Positions 12,282-20,139 of a DNA stretch of 37,295 nt are shown here, piece after piece. How positions within the stretch are numbered: position 1 is the first letter of the stretch; each line of letters opens with the position of its first letter. The notes beneath the pieces are model-generated. The model was given only the letters and a program-made list of their open reading frames with translations. It had not been told where the DNA came from and made no database searches. The stretch is taken from the IMG/VR virus record IMGVR_UViG_3300033049_000022, positions 1-37,295 of that record; one strand, given 5' to 3'. Source of the stretch: a virus. The position numbers and the translations under genes are program-made.

Positions 12282-12556
12282 GCGCCCCCTCTGAGCCATT
12301 AAGCGACGAAACCTTAAAGCAGGCGCAATGCCAAGGGAAGCATAGGCTCAATTCATTTCAACATGCAAAGAAGGGGATTAACCGGAAAGGTATGAGGCCG
12401 TATAGCTGTAGGTTTCTTTTTAGTTGGTTTGTCTTTCGGGGCGGAAGCCATTATCTTTATCCTGTTGTTTATAAATTTCAATTGCGTTGTAAAGTGAGTT
12501 TATCACACTTAAAAGATGTTCTCTATATATTTCACCAATCTTGCTATCTTCGATAG
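12278..12556 (+). CDS. Last rightward ORF, zinc-finger-like start with antisense tail
   Basis: The first 45 residues (KHRLNSFQHAKKGINRKGM then RPYSCRF) resemble small phage zinc-finger proteins of the type K.....A......R....Y.C..C...H.G, but the second Cys and the His are absent. After CRFLFSW the frame continues for 50 residues through sequence that is antisense to the outer spanin gene (12420-12866). The tail is hydrophobic and Cys/Tyr-rich and has little coding character. The gene probably lost its natural end at the convergent junction. ATG 12278 overlaps the upstream stop as ATGA. Confidence 0.45.
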   Translation: MSAPSEPLSDETLKQAQCQGKHRLNSFQHAKKGINRKGMRPYSCRFLFSWFVFRGGSHYLYPVVYKFQLRCKVSLSHLKDVLYIFHQSCYLR

Positions 12557-12866
12557 TCCGGCATACCATCGCAACATTGCAGAAGTCGGGGTTTTGCGTG
12601 TCGTCGCATATTTCCTGGTATATCTCGAAAGTCTCAGTTGTCGCTATTATCGTTTGAATTGTTATCGGCTTCGGCATTGTCAGGACTTGCGGGTGATACA
12701 GTGTCTTCTCCACTATCTGTGGCACCGGGACAATCCTCTCTATAATAGAGCCGGCACATCCACTGACGATAACGAGCGTTGATAGCATCGCCAGTTTCAA
12801 AAGGCTTTTTAACGGCCCGGTCAAACAAGAATTTATTCTGCTTCCGTAGTTCGGCAATTCTATCAT
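12420..12866 (-). CDS. Outer-membrane lipoprotein spanin (o-spanin)
   Basis: A basic and hydrophobic signal (LKSLLKLAMLSTLVIVSGC) ends in a lipobox VSGC, followed by a proline-containing periplasmic region with IVPVPQIVEKTLY. The gene begins inside the i-spanin gene in another frame and runs past its end, the overlapping design of Rz/Rz1 pairs. ATG 12866 has AGGTGA five bases ahead; a GTG three codons earlier or a TTG nearer the signal are alternatives. At 148 residues it is long for an Rz1. The C-terminus (YNAIEIYKQQDKDNG) is free of the overlap. It should join the inner spanin to fuse the membranes at lysis. Confidence 0.75.
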   Translation of the reverse strand: MIELPNYGSRINSCLTGPLKSLLKLAMLSTLVIVSGCAGSIIERIVPVPQIVEKTLYHPQVLTMPKPITIQTIIATTETFEIYQEICDDTQNPDFCNVAMVCRTIEDSKIGEIYREHLLSVINSLYNAIEIYKQQDKDNGFRPERQTN

Positions 12867-13134
12867 CGCGTTCACCTAATTCATCCTTAATGTTTTCAAC
12901 ATCATCTGCATGTAGTTTGTCTTTTTTTGCATTGTCGGCCTGTAGTTCTTTAATGGTGGCCTGAGACGATACGTTGATTACTTCCATTTTGCCAAGGCTT
13001 GTACGGAGTTCAATAACGGTTCTCTTCTCAATGTCCCACATCCACCAGAGATAGCCACACAGCGCAGCCGCACCGAGCATTAAAGCACCCCTTATGCCTA
13101 GCTTTGCAAGTAAAGTACCGGCTAATCCTAGCAT
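12634..13134 (-). CDS. Inner-membrane spanin (i-spanin, Rz-like)
   Basis: An N-terminal membrane helix (ALMLGAAALCGYLWWMWDI) is followed by a long coiled coil (residues about 40-110: IKELQADNAKKDKLHAD, ELGERDDRIAELRKQNK). CRLYYREDC and an acidic, Asn-rich tail come next. This is the Rz topology: N-in anchor, periplasmic coiled coil that contacts the o-spanin. The start overlaps the holin-like stop by one base. The o-spanin is nested within its 3-prime half. Confidence 0.8.
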   Translation of the reverse strand: MLGLAGTLLAKLGIRGALMLGAAALCGYLWWMWDIEKRTVIELRTSLGKMEVINVSSQATIKELQADNAKKDKLHADDVENIKDELGERDDRIAELRKQNKFLFDRAVKKPFETGDAINARYRQWMCRLYYREDCPGATDSGEDTVSPASPDNAEADNNSNDNSDN

Positions 13135-13337
13135 TATTTCTCATCCAGGGGTTTGCTCGTGACAAAGCGCAAGGCAATAATAACCATTGATAACACGAAT
13201 GTTACCAAGCCATAGGTCTTAGGGTCCATAATTGCTGATAGATCAATCATGTTGGCCTGTGCGGCTGATAAGATAACCAGCACACTGCCAACCCATACCG
13301 TGCGTGATTTCCATGCGTTTTTAAGTTTCTGTAACAT
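13134..13337 (-). CDS. Holin-like small membrane protein, 67 aa
   Basis: Two membrane helices (TVWVGSVLVILSAAQANM and YGLVTFVLSMVIIALRFV) sit between a basic N-terminus MLQKLKNAWKSR and charged end TSKPLDEK. Size, topology and place between endolysin and spanins fit a class II holin, which times lysis by permeabilising the inner membrane. The other candidate is the 13762-14034 product. Confidence 0.7.
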   Translation of the reverse strand: MLQKLKNAWKSRTVWVGSVLVILSAAQANMIDLSAIMDPKTYGLVTFVLSMVIIALRFVTSKPLDEK

Positions 13338-13339
13338 AG

Positions 13340-13765
13340 TCAGTCCTTTATATCAAATGCTTGTTGTCTGTTTCCTGTCCTGCGGTATGAACAATGCACC
13401 CAACCGCTGTTAGGTTCTCCCGGCTTGTAAAACTCCAGGATTAATTGATCGAATTCAAGGTTATCGTGGATCCAGTCAAACAAGTGCTTATTATCAATCC
13501 CGGCTATCTCAAAGTCAACAGCCTCCCCCTTCGGGTGCTGGCTGGTATCCTTGGACCCTATCCGGCGGTTAAGAGACAGTGATCTAAACCCGCTTGACGG
13601 ATATATAGGCTGGTGGAAATTAGCCCGAACCGGCTCAAGTATTTTTTCAGCCACGAGCTTTAGGTTCTCAATCTGTGCAGCGTTTGGCGTGTTGTCTATT
13701 CCATGCCGCGCCGCTGTGCTGGACTTTGTAAGCTCGTATAAGAAAAAGTTATTCGATAATTTCAT
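13340..13765 (-). CDS. M15-family peptidase endolysin
   Basis: The 141-residue protein has the M15A D-Ala-D-Ala carboxypeptidase-like core: SSGFRSLSLNRRIG, the zinc motif SQHPKGEAVDFE (His and Asp) and WVHCSYR (second His). Phage proteins of this kind cut peptide cross-links in peptidoglycan and serve as endolysins. No secretion signal is present, so a holin must release it. It overlaps the upstream membrane gene by ATGA and lies three bases from the holin-like gene. Confidence 0.85.
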   Translation of the reverse strand: MKLSNNFFLYELTKSSTAARHGIDNTPNAAQIENLKLVAEKILEPVRANFHQPIYPSSGFRSLSLNRRIGSKDTSQHPKGEAVDFEIAGIDNKHLFDWIHDNLEFDQLILEFYKPGEPNSGWVHCSYRRTGNRQQAFDIKD

Positions 13766-14034
13766 AATGCTAAATATCCTAAACCCACAATTAACGGAGA
13801 AACAAAATCTAAAATCTCAAACTCTTTGGGTGGATAAGGTCCGTTGCCATATTCACGGCAACCATACCACCCAATGCCCGTTAATGCACCAACGTACCCA
13901 ATACCCATAAAATGACACGATGCCACCCACGCCGCCATTACGCTGGCATGGTGTAAGCCTAAAGCCTTAAGCAAGCCCTTTTGCTCAAGCTTGAAAACGA
14001 ACTTCGGTAATTTTATGCGTGAAAAGTCTATCAT
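13762..14034 (-). CDS. Membrane protein of the lysis region, 90 aa
   Basis: A basic start MIDFSRIKLPKFVFKLEQKG precedes a hydrophobic hairpin region (VMAAWVASCHFMGIGYVGAL, TGIGWYGCREY) and a C-terminal hydrophobic helix (FVSPLIVGLGYLAL). The gene overlaps the tailspike stop and the endolysin start by ATGA. It may be a second holin, an antiholin or a pinholin-like regulator. Phage membrane proteins with GWY.xREY motifs occur in similar positions. Confidence 0.65.
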   Translation of the reverse strand: MIDFSRIKLPKFVFKLEQKGLLKALGLHHASVMAAWVASCHFMGIGYVGALTGIGWYGCREYGNGPYPPKEFEILDFVSPLIVGLGYLAL

Positions 14035-15866
14035 GCTTTAAGCCTTTGGATTTCCCGGCGTAAATATGCTGCCTCCACAACCGCGCATTCCCCATATCTC
14101 AGACCCATCAGGAATTTGCCTGAAAATTCTTCAACTTCGTACTCTTCTTGTATCTCTTCCATAACAGGGTGATCTTGCATAATTGGACGCATTTCAACGA
14201 AGCCTTTTCCAGCAACTTCTTGTAGATATTCACTGCCGTCTTCATTATAAACCTTATGTTGTTCGGTCATTGGGGTTTTGTTGGTTTCAGTAATAACTTT
14301 ACGGATTAATTTGCCATCAACATTCTTCTCAAAAATCACAACCTTAGTTTCAACCATCTCTGTTTTCTGTTGGATGATAATCCGGGTTTTCGTAACTTTA
14401 TGAGTTAGCTCGTCTTTACACAACAAAGCGTATCTGAAGCCGTCCAAGCCCTTTGCTTCAAGAGCGGCCTGAACTTGCTGGGCAATATAACCAGAATGAA
14501 GCCGTGCCTTGGCCGCTCCCTTCAGTTTTACAGCGTCCTTAAATTGAAAAATAATAGCTTGGACATCTTCCCATGCGTCTAAGAGAGCGTCATCAATTGG
14601 TAGTATGTTAGTTTTTGTCGTTTCGTCAGACGTGTTAATAACCGCATTATCCGCGAATATCTCTAACCATTTATGGGTAGCGTCTCCTAGATTTAAATTG
14701 CTGTCGGTTACGGGAATTAATCTATCTGAAAGCAATCTTAATTCAGCCGCGTTACTAACCCCAAATTCAAGTATTCCGCTATGAACATTTGTTAGGCTCG
14801 TTAATGAAGCAGTCGAATTAAGTTTTGCAAGCTGAGTACCCGCCACGCTATTCATGCTGTATGTGGCATCTGCATTAGACACAAAAGCCGCATTCTGCCA
14901 AATATCACCCGCACAGCCAATGCCGCCAAGTGTAAAAATCAAAGCCCCTGTTGTTTTTGATGTTGAGGCCGTGTTCTGCCTATTAACAATAGGACCCTCA
15001 CAGTCAATTACAGCCGCCCCGCTGGTTAGTGTAGCTCCTGCGTCTGTTGAGCCTGCCGCAAAATGCGCCGACCGTGGATTACTCCCGTGTCGAATGGTTG
15101 TTGCAATACCTATTTGATTATTAACAACTGACGCAGGGTTAAAACCAGAAACGCCGAACCCTGGAGTATCCCTAACCCCTAGCATATCAATAGCACCAAA
15201 ACAGGTCTGGGCAGACACCGTGCCGGATACCATTACATCTTGCGCAATGAATGCTCTATGGGTTGACAGGGTAGCAGTGTTTAAATCAATCTTATTGGTG
15301 CTTTGAAATGAATTTACATGGTTTAATACTTCGGTGCTTTGTGTGCCATCCCCAATCTGGACATCAGAACCGAAAGGATTTAAAGCAAGCAAATCTTCGG
15401 CAAAAAAATCAGCTACGATTACGCCTTGCGAACTGGCACTAGTCCCGGCTATATCACGAATAACTTGAATAGCAACATTAGTTTGTGGATTGCCTTTAAC
15501 ACCATTGCCAACCTGTACGGCGTTGTTATCACGCACCCAGCGGCCTGATCCAGAAGCGGGAGCGACTACGTTAAAACCGTCATCTGTGGCTGTGCTTGCC
15601 AAGACATACTTAAACGACCCGCCTAAAGCATCACCATTAGTTGCGCTTTCAGATACCGTTGCTCTGTTGCCATCTGAAACTTTTGTAACATCAACCAATC
15701 TGAGTAGCGCGATTGTATCTATAGTTAAAGCAACTCCATCCTTGACGTCTGCCATAACTTGACGCTGAACGTCATTGACCGCTGCCGCCGCCATTCCTTC
15801 CGGCGCACCATTAGGGGGGGCTGCGTTGTTATTCGCGGGGGTTGTTGAATAATCTTTTAAAGCCAT
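14031..15866 (-). CDS. Tailspike or tail fibre with S74 chaperone domain, 611 aa
   Basis: The N-terminal part (MALKDYSTTPANNNAAPPNG, GMAAAAVNDVQRQVMADV) resembles fibre attachment domains. The middle is Ala/Thr/Gly/Asn-rich and probably beta-helical. From about residue 410, SDETTKTNILPIDDALLDAW and HSGYIAQQVQAALEAKGLDG match the S74 intramolecular chaperone. That domain trimerises the fibre and cuts itself off at the Ser-Asp. The last 100 residues add an unusual charged region (VVIFEKNVDGKLIRKVITET; EEIQEEYEVEEF) before a final helix. It probably sets host recognition. Confidence 0.8.
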   Translation of the reverse strand: MALKDYSTTPANNNAAPPNGAPEGMAAAAVNDVQRQVMADVKDGVALTIDTIALLRLVDVTKVSDGNRATVSESATNGDALGGSFKYVLASTATDDGFNVVAPASGSGRWVRDNNAVQVGNGVKGNPQTNVAIQVIRDIAGTSASSQGVIVADFFAEDLLALNPFGSDVQIGDGTQSTEVLNHVNSFQSTNKIDLNTATLSTHRAFIAQDVMVSGTVSAQTCFGAIDMLGVRDTPGFGVSGFNPASVVNNQIGIATTIRHGSNPRSAHFAAGSTDAGATLTSGAAVIDCEGPIVNRQNTASTSKTTGALIFTLGGIGCAGDIWQNAAFVSNADATYSMNSVAGTQLAKLNSTASLTSLTNVHSGILEFGVSNAAELRLLSDRLIPVTDSNLNLGDATHKWLEIFADNAVINTSDETTKTNILPIDDALLDAWEDVQAIIFQFKDAVKLKGAAKARLHSGYIAQQVQAALEAKGLDGFRYALLCKDELTHKVTKTRIIIQQKTEMVETKVVIFEKNVDGKLIRKVITETNKTPMTEQHKVYNEDGSEYLQEVAGKGFVEMRPIMQDHPVMEEIQEEYEVEEFSGKFLMGLRYGECAVVEAAYLRREIQRLKA

Positions 15867-15927
15867 TATTGATTCCTAACCAAATATTACTACTGCAAAA
15901 TAAAGTATGCAGAATATTAAAATAAAT
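15867..15927 (-). other. AT-rich hairpin between ejection and tailspike genes
   Basis: CTGCA and TGCAG pair around TACTTTATTT, flanked by AATATT copies. The minus strand ahead of ATG 15866 has AGGAATCAATA as a weak ribosome site. This is one of the few real gaps in the late operon. It could hold a weak promoter or mark RNA processing, but no clear -35/-10 pair is seen. Confidence 0.3.
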
Positions 15928-17430
15928 TTATCTTTGCTGACCGGCAACGCCTGCACCCCTTACTATGGTTTGGAAGACCTTCTGGTTATCCCCAGCCTTT
16001 TCTAATGCTTTTGCAACGCCTCTTATTTGGCCTTCTGATTTCCCAGCCCTAATCATTGCGCCAAGAACCCGCGCATTTCTAGCTTGCAGCGCCTTACTCG
16101 TCACTCTTGCCCCTGCTGAAGCTGCTTGGCCCAATACGATGCCAGGGACACCACCAGCGGCACCAGCGGCACCAACACCAATCGCGCCACCAACTACATT
16201 AGGAATAGCCCTGTTCACACTAAATCCAAGCTTACCAATAGCTCTCAATGCGTTTGAGGTATTTGTACCGTTAACGATCCGTTTCATTGCGTTGATTTCA
16301 GGTTTAGAAAACCCCCGTGCCTTTTTTGGGTTGGTGATAATCTTCCGAAGTTCAACACGCAGACCTTGGTCAATTCCTGAGACATTAGCCTTTGCGCGCT
16401 CAATAGCACCTGCAACTAATTCATCTCGGCGAACTCTCCCCCATAACTTGCGGGCTTCTTTGGCTGTCGCTCCTAATGTCGCGCTGCCTTCTTCAATAAA
16501 GTCATCTATAGAATCAATTATCAGTGACCCCAAACGCCTTTCGGCTGGTTCGTTGGCTCCTGCCGCAATAGCCGCTATCCTGCGTAATTCGTCCATTGTC
16601 TGAAAATCCGGCCTTGTACCTTTGACCGCGTTGATCTCTCTCAGAACGGCAACCGTTTTATCTGTCAAGCCACTTCTCGCACCTTCACCCCTCATTCTTT
16701 CGGTTAGGCCATCCGCGAAATCAGAAAACGCAGATTCCTTAAATTTAACGCCTGCCTTTCTAGCTCGGTTATATAATGATGTAGTCTTTTCCCTTAGCTG
16801 TGTAAGCGTAGGAGATTTTGCTAATAGATTAGCCCCCCTTGCAAAGTCTGCAACTCCACCGGCGACGCTTTGAATTCCTTTAGCTAAAACCCTACCAACA
16901 GTACCGAGGGCCGCGCCTTCGATTGCGCTCTGCAAAATATCACGGCCTTCACCAATGGCAAACCCTGTACCAATGACTGCGCCCTCTGCGCCAGCCGCTG
17001 TAAGTTGTCCGGTTGCTGTCTTGCCACCGAACCGAGTTAATGTAGCTCCAGGGGCTGCAAATAAAGTTGCTAAACTTCCACCTATCTCTGCGGTTGCTGC
17101 GGTGACTGGCTGTTGCTCCCGGAAAGCCTCATTTTGCGCTCTTTCTGCTGCCAAGGCTTCATCAAATCGCTCTTCAAATGTTCCTTCAAAGTCGCCTATA
17201 TCAAACAACCCACCCCCCGGTTTTCGACCCACTAAAGCAGATTCCCCGGCAGTAAGCAAAGGACCAATACCAAATACTGCCCCCTTAGTGAAGGCATCAA
17301 TAGCACCAGAAACAACCCCTTGTTCTTGTTGTTCAGGGGCTTGAAATGCGGTCATTTCTGTCTCAGTCAGCGGCCTTTCTGACCCCTGAAATGAAGTCAA
17401 CTCTTCTGGTGTTAAAGGTCTATCTACCAT
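15928..17430 (-). CDS. Probable internal virion (ejection) protein, 500 aa
   Basis: A long Ala/Gly-rich helical protein with hydrophobic glycine-rich segments (VVGGAIGVGAAGAAGGVPGI and SAIEGAALGTVGRVLAKG) typical of podovirus ejection proteins that insert into the host envelope with the DNA. The N-terminus repeats a short unit: RPLTPEELTSFQ then RPLTETEMTAFQ. It overlaps the upstream gene by one base (TAATG). Assigned from composition, size and position between nozzle-region genes and tailspike; no specific family is named. Confidence 0.65.
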   Translation of the reverse strand: MVDRPLTPEELTSFQGSERPLTETEMTAFQAPEQQEQGVVSGAIDAFTKGAVFGIGPLLTAGESALVGRKPGGGLFDIGDFEGTFEERFDEALAAERAQNEAFREQQPVTAATAEIGGSLATLFAAPGATLTRFGGKTATGQLTAAGAEGAVIGTGFAIGEGRDILQSAIEGAALGTVGRVLAKGIQSVAGGVADFARGANLLAKSPTLTQLREKTTSLYNRARKAGVKFKESAFSDFADGLTERMRGEGARSGLTDKTVAVLREINAVKGTRPDFQTMDELRRIAAIAAGANEPAERRLGSLIIDSIDDFIEEGSATLGATAKEARKLWGRVRRDELVAGAIERAKANVSGIDQGLRVELRKIITNPKKARGFSKPEINAMKRIVNGTNTSNALRAIGKLGFSVNRAIPNVVGGAIGVGAAGAAGGVPGIVLGQAASAGARVTSKALQARNARVLGAMIRAGKSEGQIRGVAKALEKAGDNQKVFQTIVRGAGVAGQQR

Positions 17431-18653
17431 TATTCTCTCACCACTAATGAACCGTCAGCTTTTTTAAATATCTTACCGCCCGTTGCTGTAACTCGGCCTG
17501 TATCAACAGCCTCACCCGCAATATCCTCTTGCGCTGGGTCTGTGGATAATTCGTCAGTCGATTCCTCTGCGTCACCTTTTTGACTAGCAGTAAATTCTGC
17601 AACCGACCCGCCGCCATCAAGAAATTCTATTTGATCCCTATAGTAATCCCTAAGTTTTTCTTGCGATGATTTTTTACGAGTAAGGAAATCCGTTAAATCA
17701 GCAGGGTTTAGTCCTACAGGTAATGCAGTACTGAGGGCTAAATCTAACTCACCCTTGGAAAGTGCGCCAAATGTAACCGCGCCGATAATATCAAGTCCAA
17801 GCTCTTTCTGAATTTGGCCCAATTCTACTGATGCCTTGGTTATATTAGGCAAAAACCTTTCAATGGCGCCCGTTTTGGCGCCCCTGCTCAACGCACCCAA
17901 TGCTCTATCAATATTACGAATATTTGCATTGATATTACCTATGGCGGCAAACCCTTTATCTATCACCTTATTAGACAACACCACACGGCCCTTTTTACGG
18001 GCTTCGGTTGCGGCTATAGTCCCTTTCGCCTCTCCGACTGTCTCAGCAGTGACAGTCTTACCTTTTACCTTGGCCTGTATAAATTCTTTAGCAACAGGGT
18101 CAAATATGTGCGGTACACCGCCAATCAATACAGTTTTAGCAGCAGCACCAACGGCGCGGGGATCAAGTCCTAGCTTAACCCTTGTGGCCTTTTCTGCTTC
18201 TTCAGGAGATAAACCCTTTAATAATGATTGAAATTCTCGTTCTCCTGCGCTTGCTTCATGTAATTTAGGTTGTTGTCCTGGGATAACGTCTTTTCCGGTT
18301 TCTGCGAAGAAACTTCTACCTTGCGGACCTTTCACTATTTCTCCACCCCGCCCCGCCAATGTTAGTTTAGCTTCGCGCTCGAATATCTGATCTTCAAGTT
18401 CCCGTCTACGAGTTGACCTTCTACGGTTTGCAATCTCTTGCGTACTTTGACCAAATGCCAATGACAGAGAATTAAGCAGAGACGGACCTGTCAGGCCAAT
18501 ACGCTCTACAAAGTTCCTAAAGCCGCTTGCGCGTTCTTCCGGCAATGCATCAGCGGGGCTACCTATAGTCTGTTGCTGTGGTGCGTCCAAAGCTAAAGGC
18601 TGGTTTAATGTGCTTCCGATAGAGGCATCAAATGATAATGGATCATGTGGCAT
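17430..18653 (-). CDS. Probable internal virion protein, 407 aa
   Basis: The product is Ala/Lys/Glu-rich and mainly helical (RRRSTRRRELEDQIFEREAK; SLLKGLSPEEAEKATRVK), with a C-terminal KIFKKADGSLVVRE. It lies between two other probable ejection proteins in a row of three (18657, 17430, 15928), the arrangement of P22 gp7/gp20/gp16-like sets. No catalytic motif is visible. Confidence 0.6.
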   Translation of the reverse strand: MPHDPLSFDASIGSTLNQPLALDAPQQQTIGSPADALPEERASGFRNFVERIGLTGPSLLNSLSLAFGQSTQEIANRRRSTRRRELEDQIFEREAKLTLAGRGGEIVKGPQGRSFFAETGKDVIPGQQPKLHEASAGEREFQSLLKGLSPEEAEKATRVKLGLDPRAVGAAAKTVLIGGVPHIFDPVAKEFIQAKVKGKTVTAETVGEAKGTIAATEARKKGRVVLSNKVIDKGFAAIGNINANIRNIDRALGALSRGAKTGAIERFLPNITKASVELGQIQKELGLDIIGAVTFGALSKGELDLALSTALPVGLNPADLTDFLTRKKSSQEKLRDYYRDQIEFLDGGGSVAEFTASQKGDAEESTDELSTDPAQEDIAGEAVDTGRVTATGGKIFKKADGSLVVRE

Positions 18654-18656
18654 TAA

Positions 18657-19370
18657 TTAACCTCCTGGCTTCGGTGTTGGAGCCGCAATGTTTATACCGA
18701 ACCCAATCTGTGACCCGGTGCCTTTAAAACTACTAGGTGCCTGACCAGCGGCAGGAGTAATAATACCTGAAATCAAGCCTAACCGTCTAAATGGTTCTTC
18801 AAGTTTCGCCCTTGCCTGAGCGTCAATCAAACCATTAGCCTCTAATTGTGCAATCTGGCCTTGGAACTCTGCTAGATCAGATTGAGACTGTAAGTTAGCT
18901 AATCCAAATGCAGATGCAATCCGTGTAGCTCTATCCTGATCCTGCCTTCTTAGTTCGCTTTGTTCAAACTGGAACTCAAGTGGCGCAACCGCACCCGCTA
19001 CGCCCTCTGCAATTGCCTTGGCCTCTGCGGGGCTTCCTGTGCGACCACCAGAGGTAAACACGTCACCTACCTGTGTAGCGGCGCGTTCCGCTGCAAATCC
19101 CGTTGCCCGTTCAAGGGACTCTCTACCACCGGGGGTGAAGTCACCCTGAATCTCACCCAAGATGGCTTGTAAGGCTGTTTGATCAATACCGCCAAGCCCT
19201 GTACCTATCGTTTCGATAGCCCCTAACGTCCCTGGGGATAGGTCGGGGGTCAACGGCGCACCGCCCAAAGCCTGCGCCTGATTAATAAGGAAATCCAGCC
19301 CCCCCTTTGCAGTCGGGTCGAGAGTTTCCTCTTGTGTCGATTTAGACTTACTGCCACCTATTTTAATCAT
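18657..19370 (-). CDS. Probable internal virion protein, 237 aa
   Basis: Begins MIKIGGSKSKSTQEETLDPT, continues with Gly/Ala-rich helices (ERATGFAAERAATQVGDVFT and GSPAEAKAIAEGVAGAVAPL), and ends in a low-complexity tail (NIAAPTPKPGG). This pattern is common in small ejection proteins of podoviruses, which often start with a K/S-rich segment. It overlaps the GNAT-like gene by ATGA. Confidence 0.6.
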   Translation of the reverse strand: MIKIGGSKSKSTQEETLDPTAKGGLDFLINQAQALGGAPLTPDLSPGTLGAIETIGTGLGGIDQTALQAILGEIQGDFTPGGRESLERATGFAAERAATQVGDVFTSGGRTGSPAEAKAIAEGVAGAVAPLEFQFEQSELRRQDQDRATRIASAFGLANLQSQSDLAEFQGQIAQLEANGLIDAQARAKLEEPFRRLGLISGIITPAAGQAPSSFKGTGSQIGFGINIAAPTPKPGG

Positions 19371-19753
19371 AACGCTTTCACCATTGTTACTGTCTTAGCC
19401 GTGTACTCTGTTAATATCTTCTGCCAGCCAAGACGCCCCGTTAATATCATCCTGTCACATCCCACGCGCTTGGCCCATCCTTCTATCTCTTCAAGTTCAC
19501 CAATCCACTCGTCCATGTAATCGCCGCCGATCATTACTATATCACACTGTTTACCCTTATGGTACTCTGATACCTCTAAAATAATAGCTGCCTTACCGCT
19601 TCGAACGATCCAAAGTATATAGTGGCCAATCTCGCAATCAATTTTAACATCTATTATATCCCAACCGCCTTCACCTTTATCTATGGCCTTTTTTAAAAGA
19701 GGCTCGGCCATTGGCCATAATTGTTCAAGGTTCTCTACAGGAACTCCTGGCAT
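19367..19753 (-). CDS. GNAT-like virion-region protein, 128 aa
   Basis: The part CDIVMIGGDYMDEWIGELEE plus IEGWAKRVGCDRMILTGRLG looks like the C-terminal half of a GNAT fold: strand, helix, then WA+..GC..+...GR.GW. Phage homologues sit among tail genes. No substrate is evident and acetyl-CoA binding loop residues (R/QxxGxG/A) are not seen, so it may be structural. Overlaps neighbours on both ends. Confidence 0.55.
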   Translation of the reverse strand: MPGVPVENLEQLWPMAEPLLKKAIDKGEGGWDIIDVKIDCEIGHYILWIVRSGKAAIILEVSEYHKGKQCDIVMIGGDYMDEWIGELEEIEGWAKRVGCDRMILTGRLGWQKILTEYTAKTVTMVKAL

Positions 19754-20139
19754 TATGTTTTTATAACCACTGTAAAGGGCGACTTAACCGCCGTGTCTAA
19801 AGAAAACGTTGTCCCTGTCGTGTTATCTACAATAAACGCCTGCAAATCAGGTAATACAAAAGTATCTGATATCACGCCGGGAAATAGAAACCTCTGCAAG
19901 GCAGGGAATGATATTGTTGACTTAGTGCTGCCATCTGCTGCCAGCCAATCAGTCGGAACATCATCAGCCCCCAAAATCTTCATATCGCCTACATTCGTGA
20001 CAGAATTAGCCGCGTTCTTCTGTATCTCCTCAGATACCTTATAAATCCAATCCCACATTCTCTGCGGGTCGCTCTCAAACTCCTCGAAGGTATTGTAAAC
20101 AATACGGGGGATTTTGCTTGTTGTTAACTCAGCGACCAC
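19753..20139 (-). CDS. Tail collar-like protein, 128 aa
   Basis: VGDMKILGADDVPTDWLAAD followed by a PALQRFLFPG and FVLPDL segment fits the phage tail collar motif (GD......P.GWL..dG......P.L......FxLPDL). Such domains make small knob-like tips on fibres. The N-terminal helix (FEEFESDPQRMWDWIYKVSE) could attach it to the tail. Overlaps the nozzle gene by 11 bases. Confidence 0.65.
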   Translation of the reverse strand: MVAELTTSKIPRIVYNTFEEFESDPQRMWDWIYKVSEEIQKNAANSVTNVGDMKILGADDVPTDWLAADGSTKSTISFPALQRFLFPGVISDTFVLPDLQAFIVDNTTGTTFSLDTAVKSPFTVVIKT

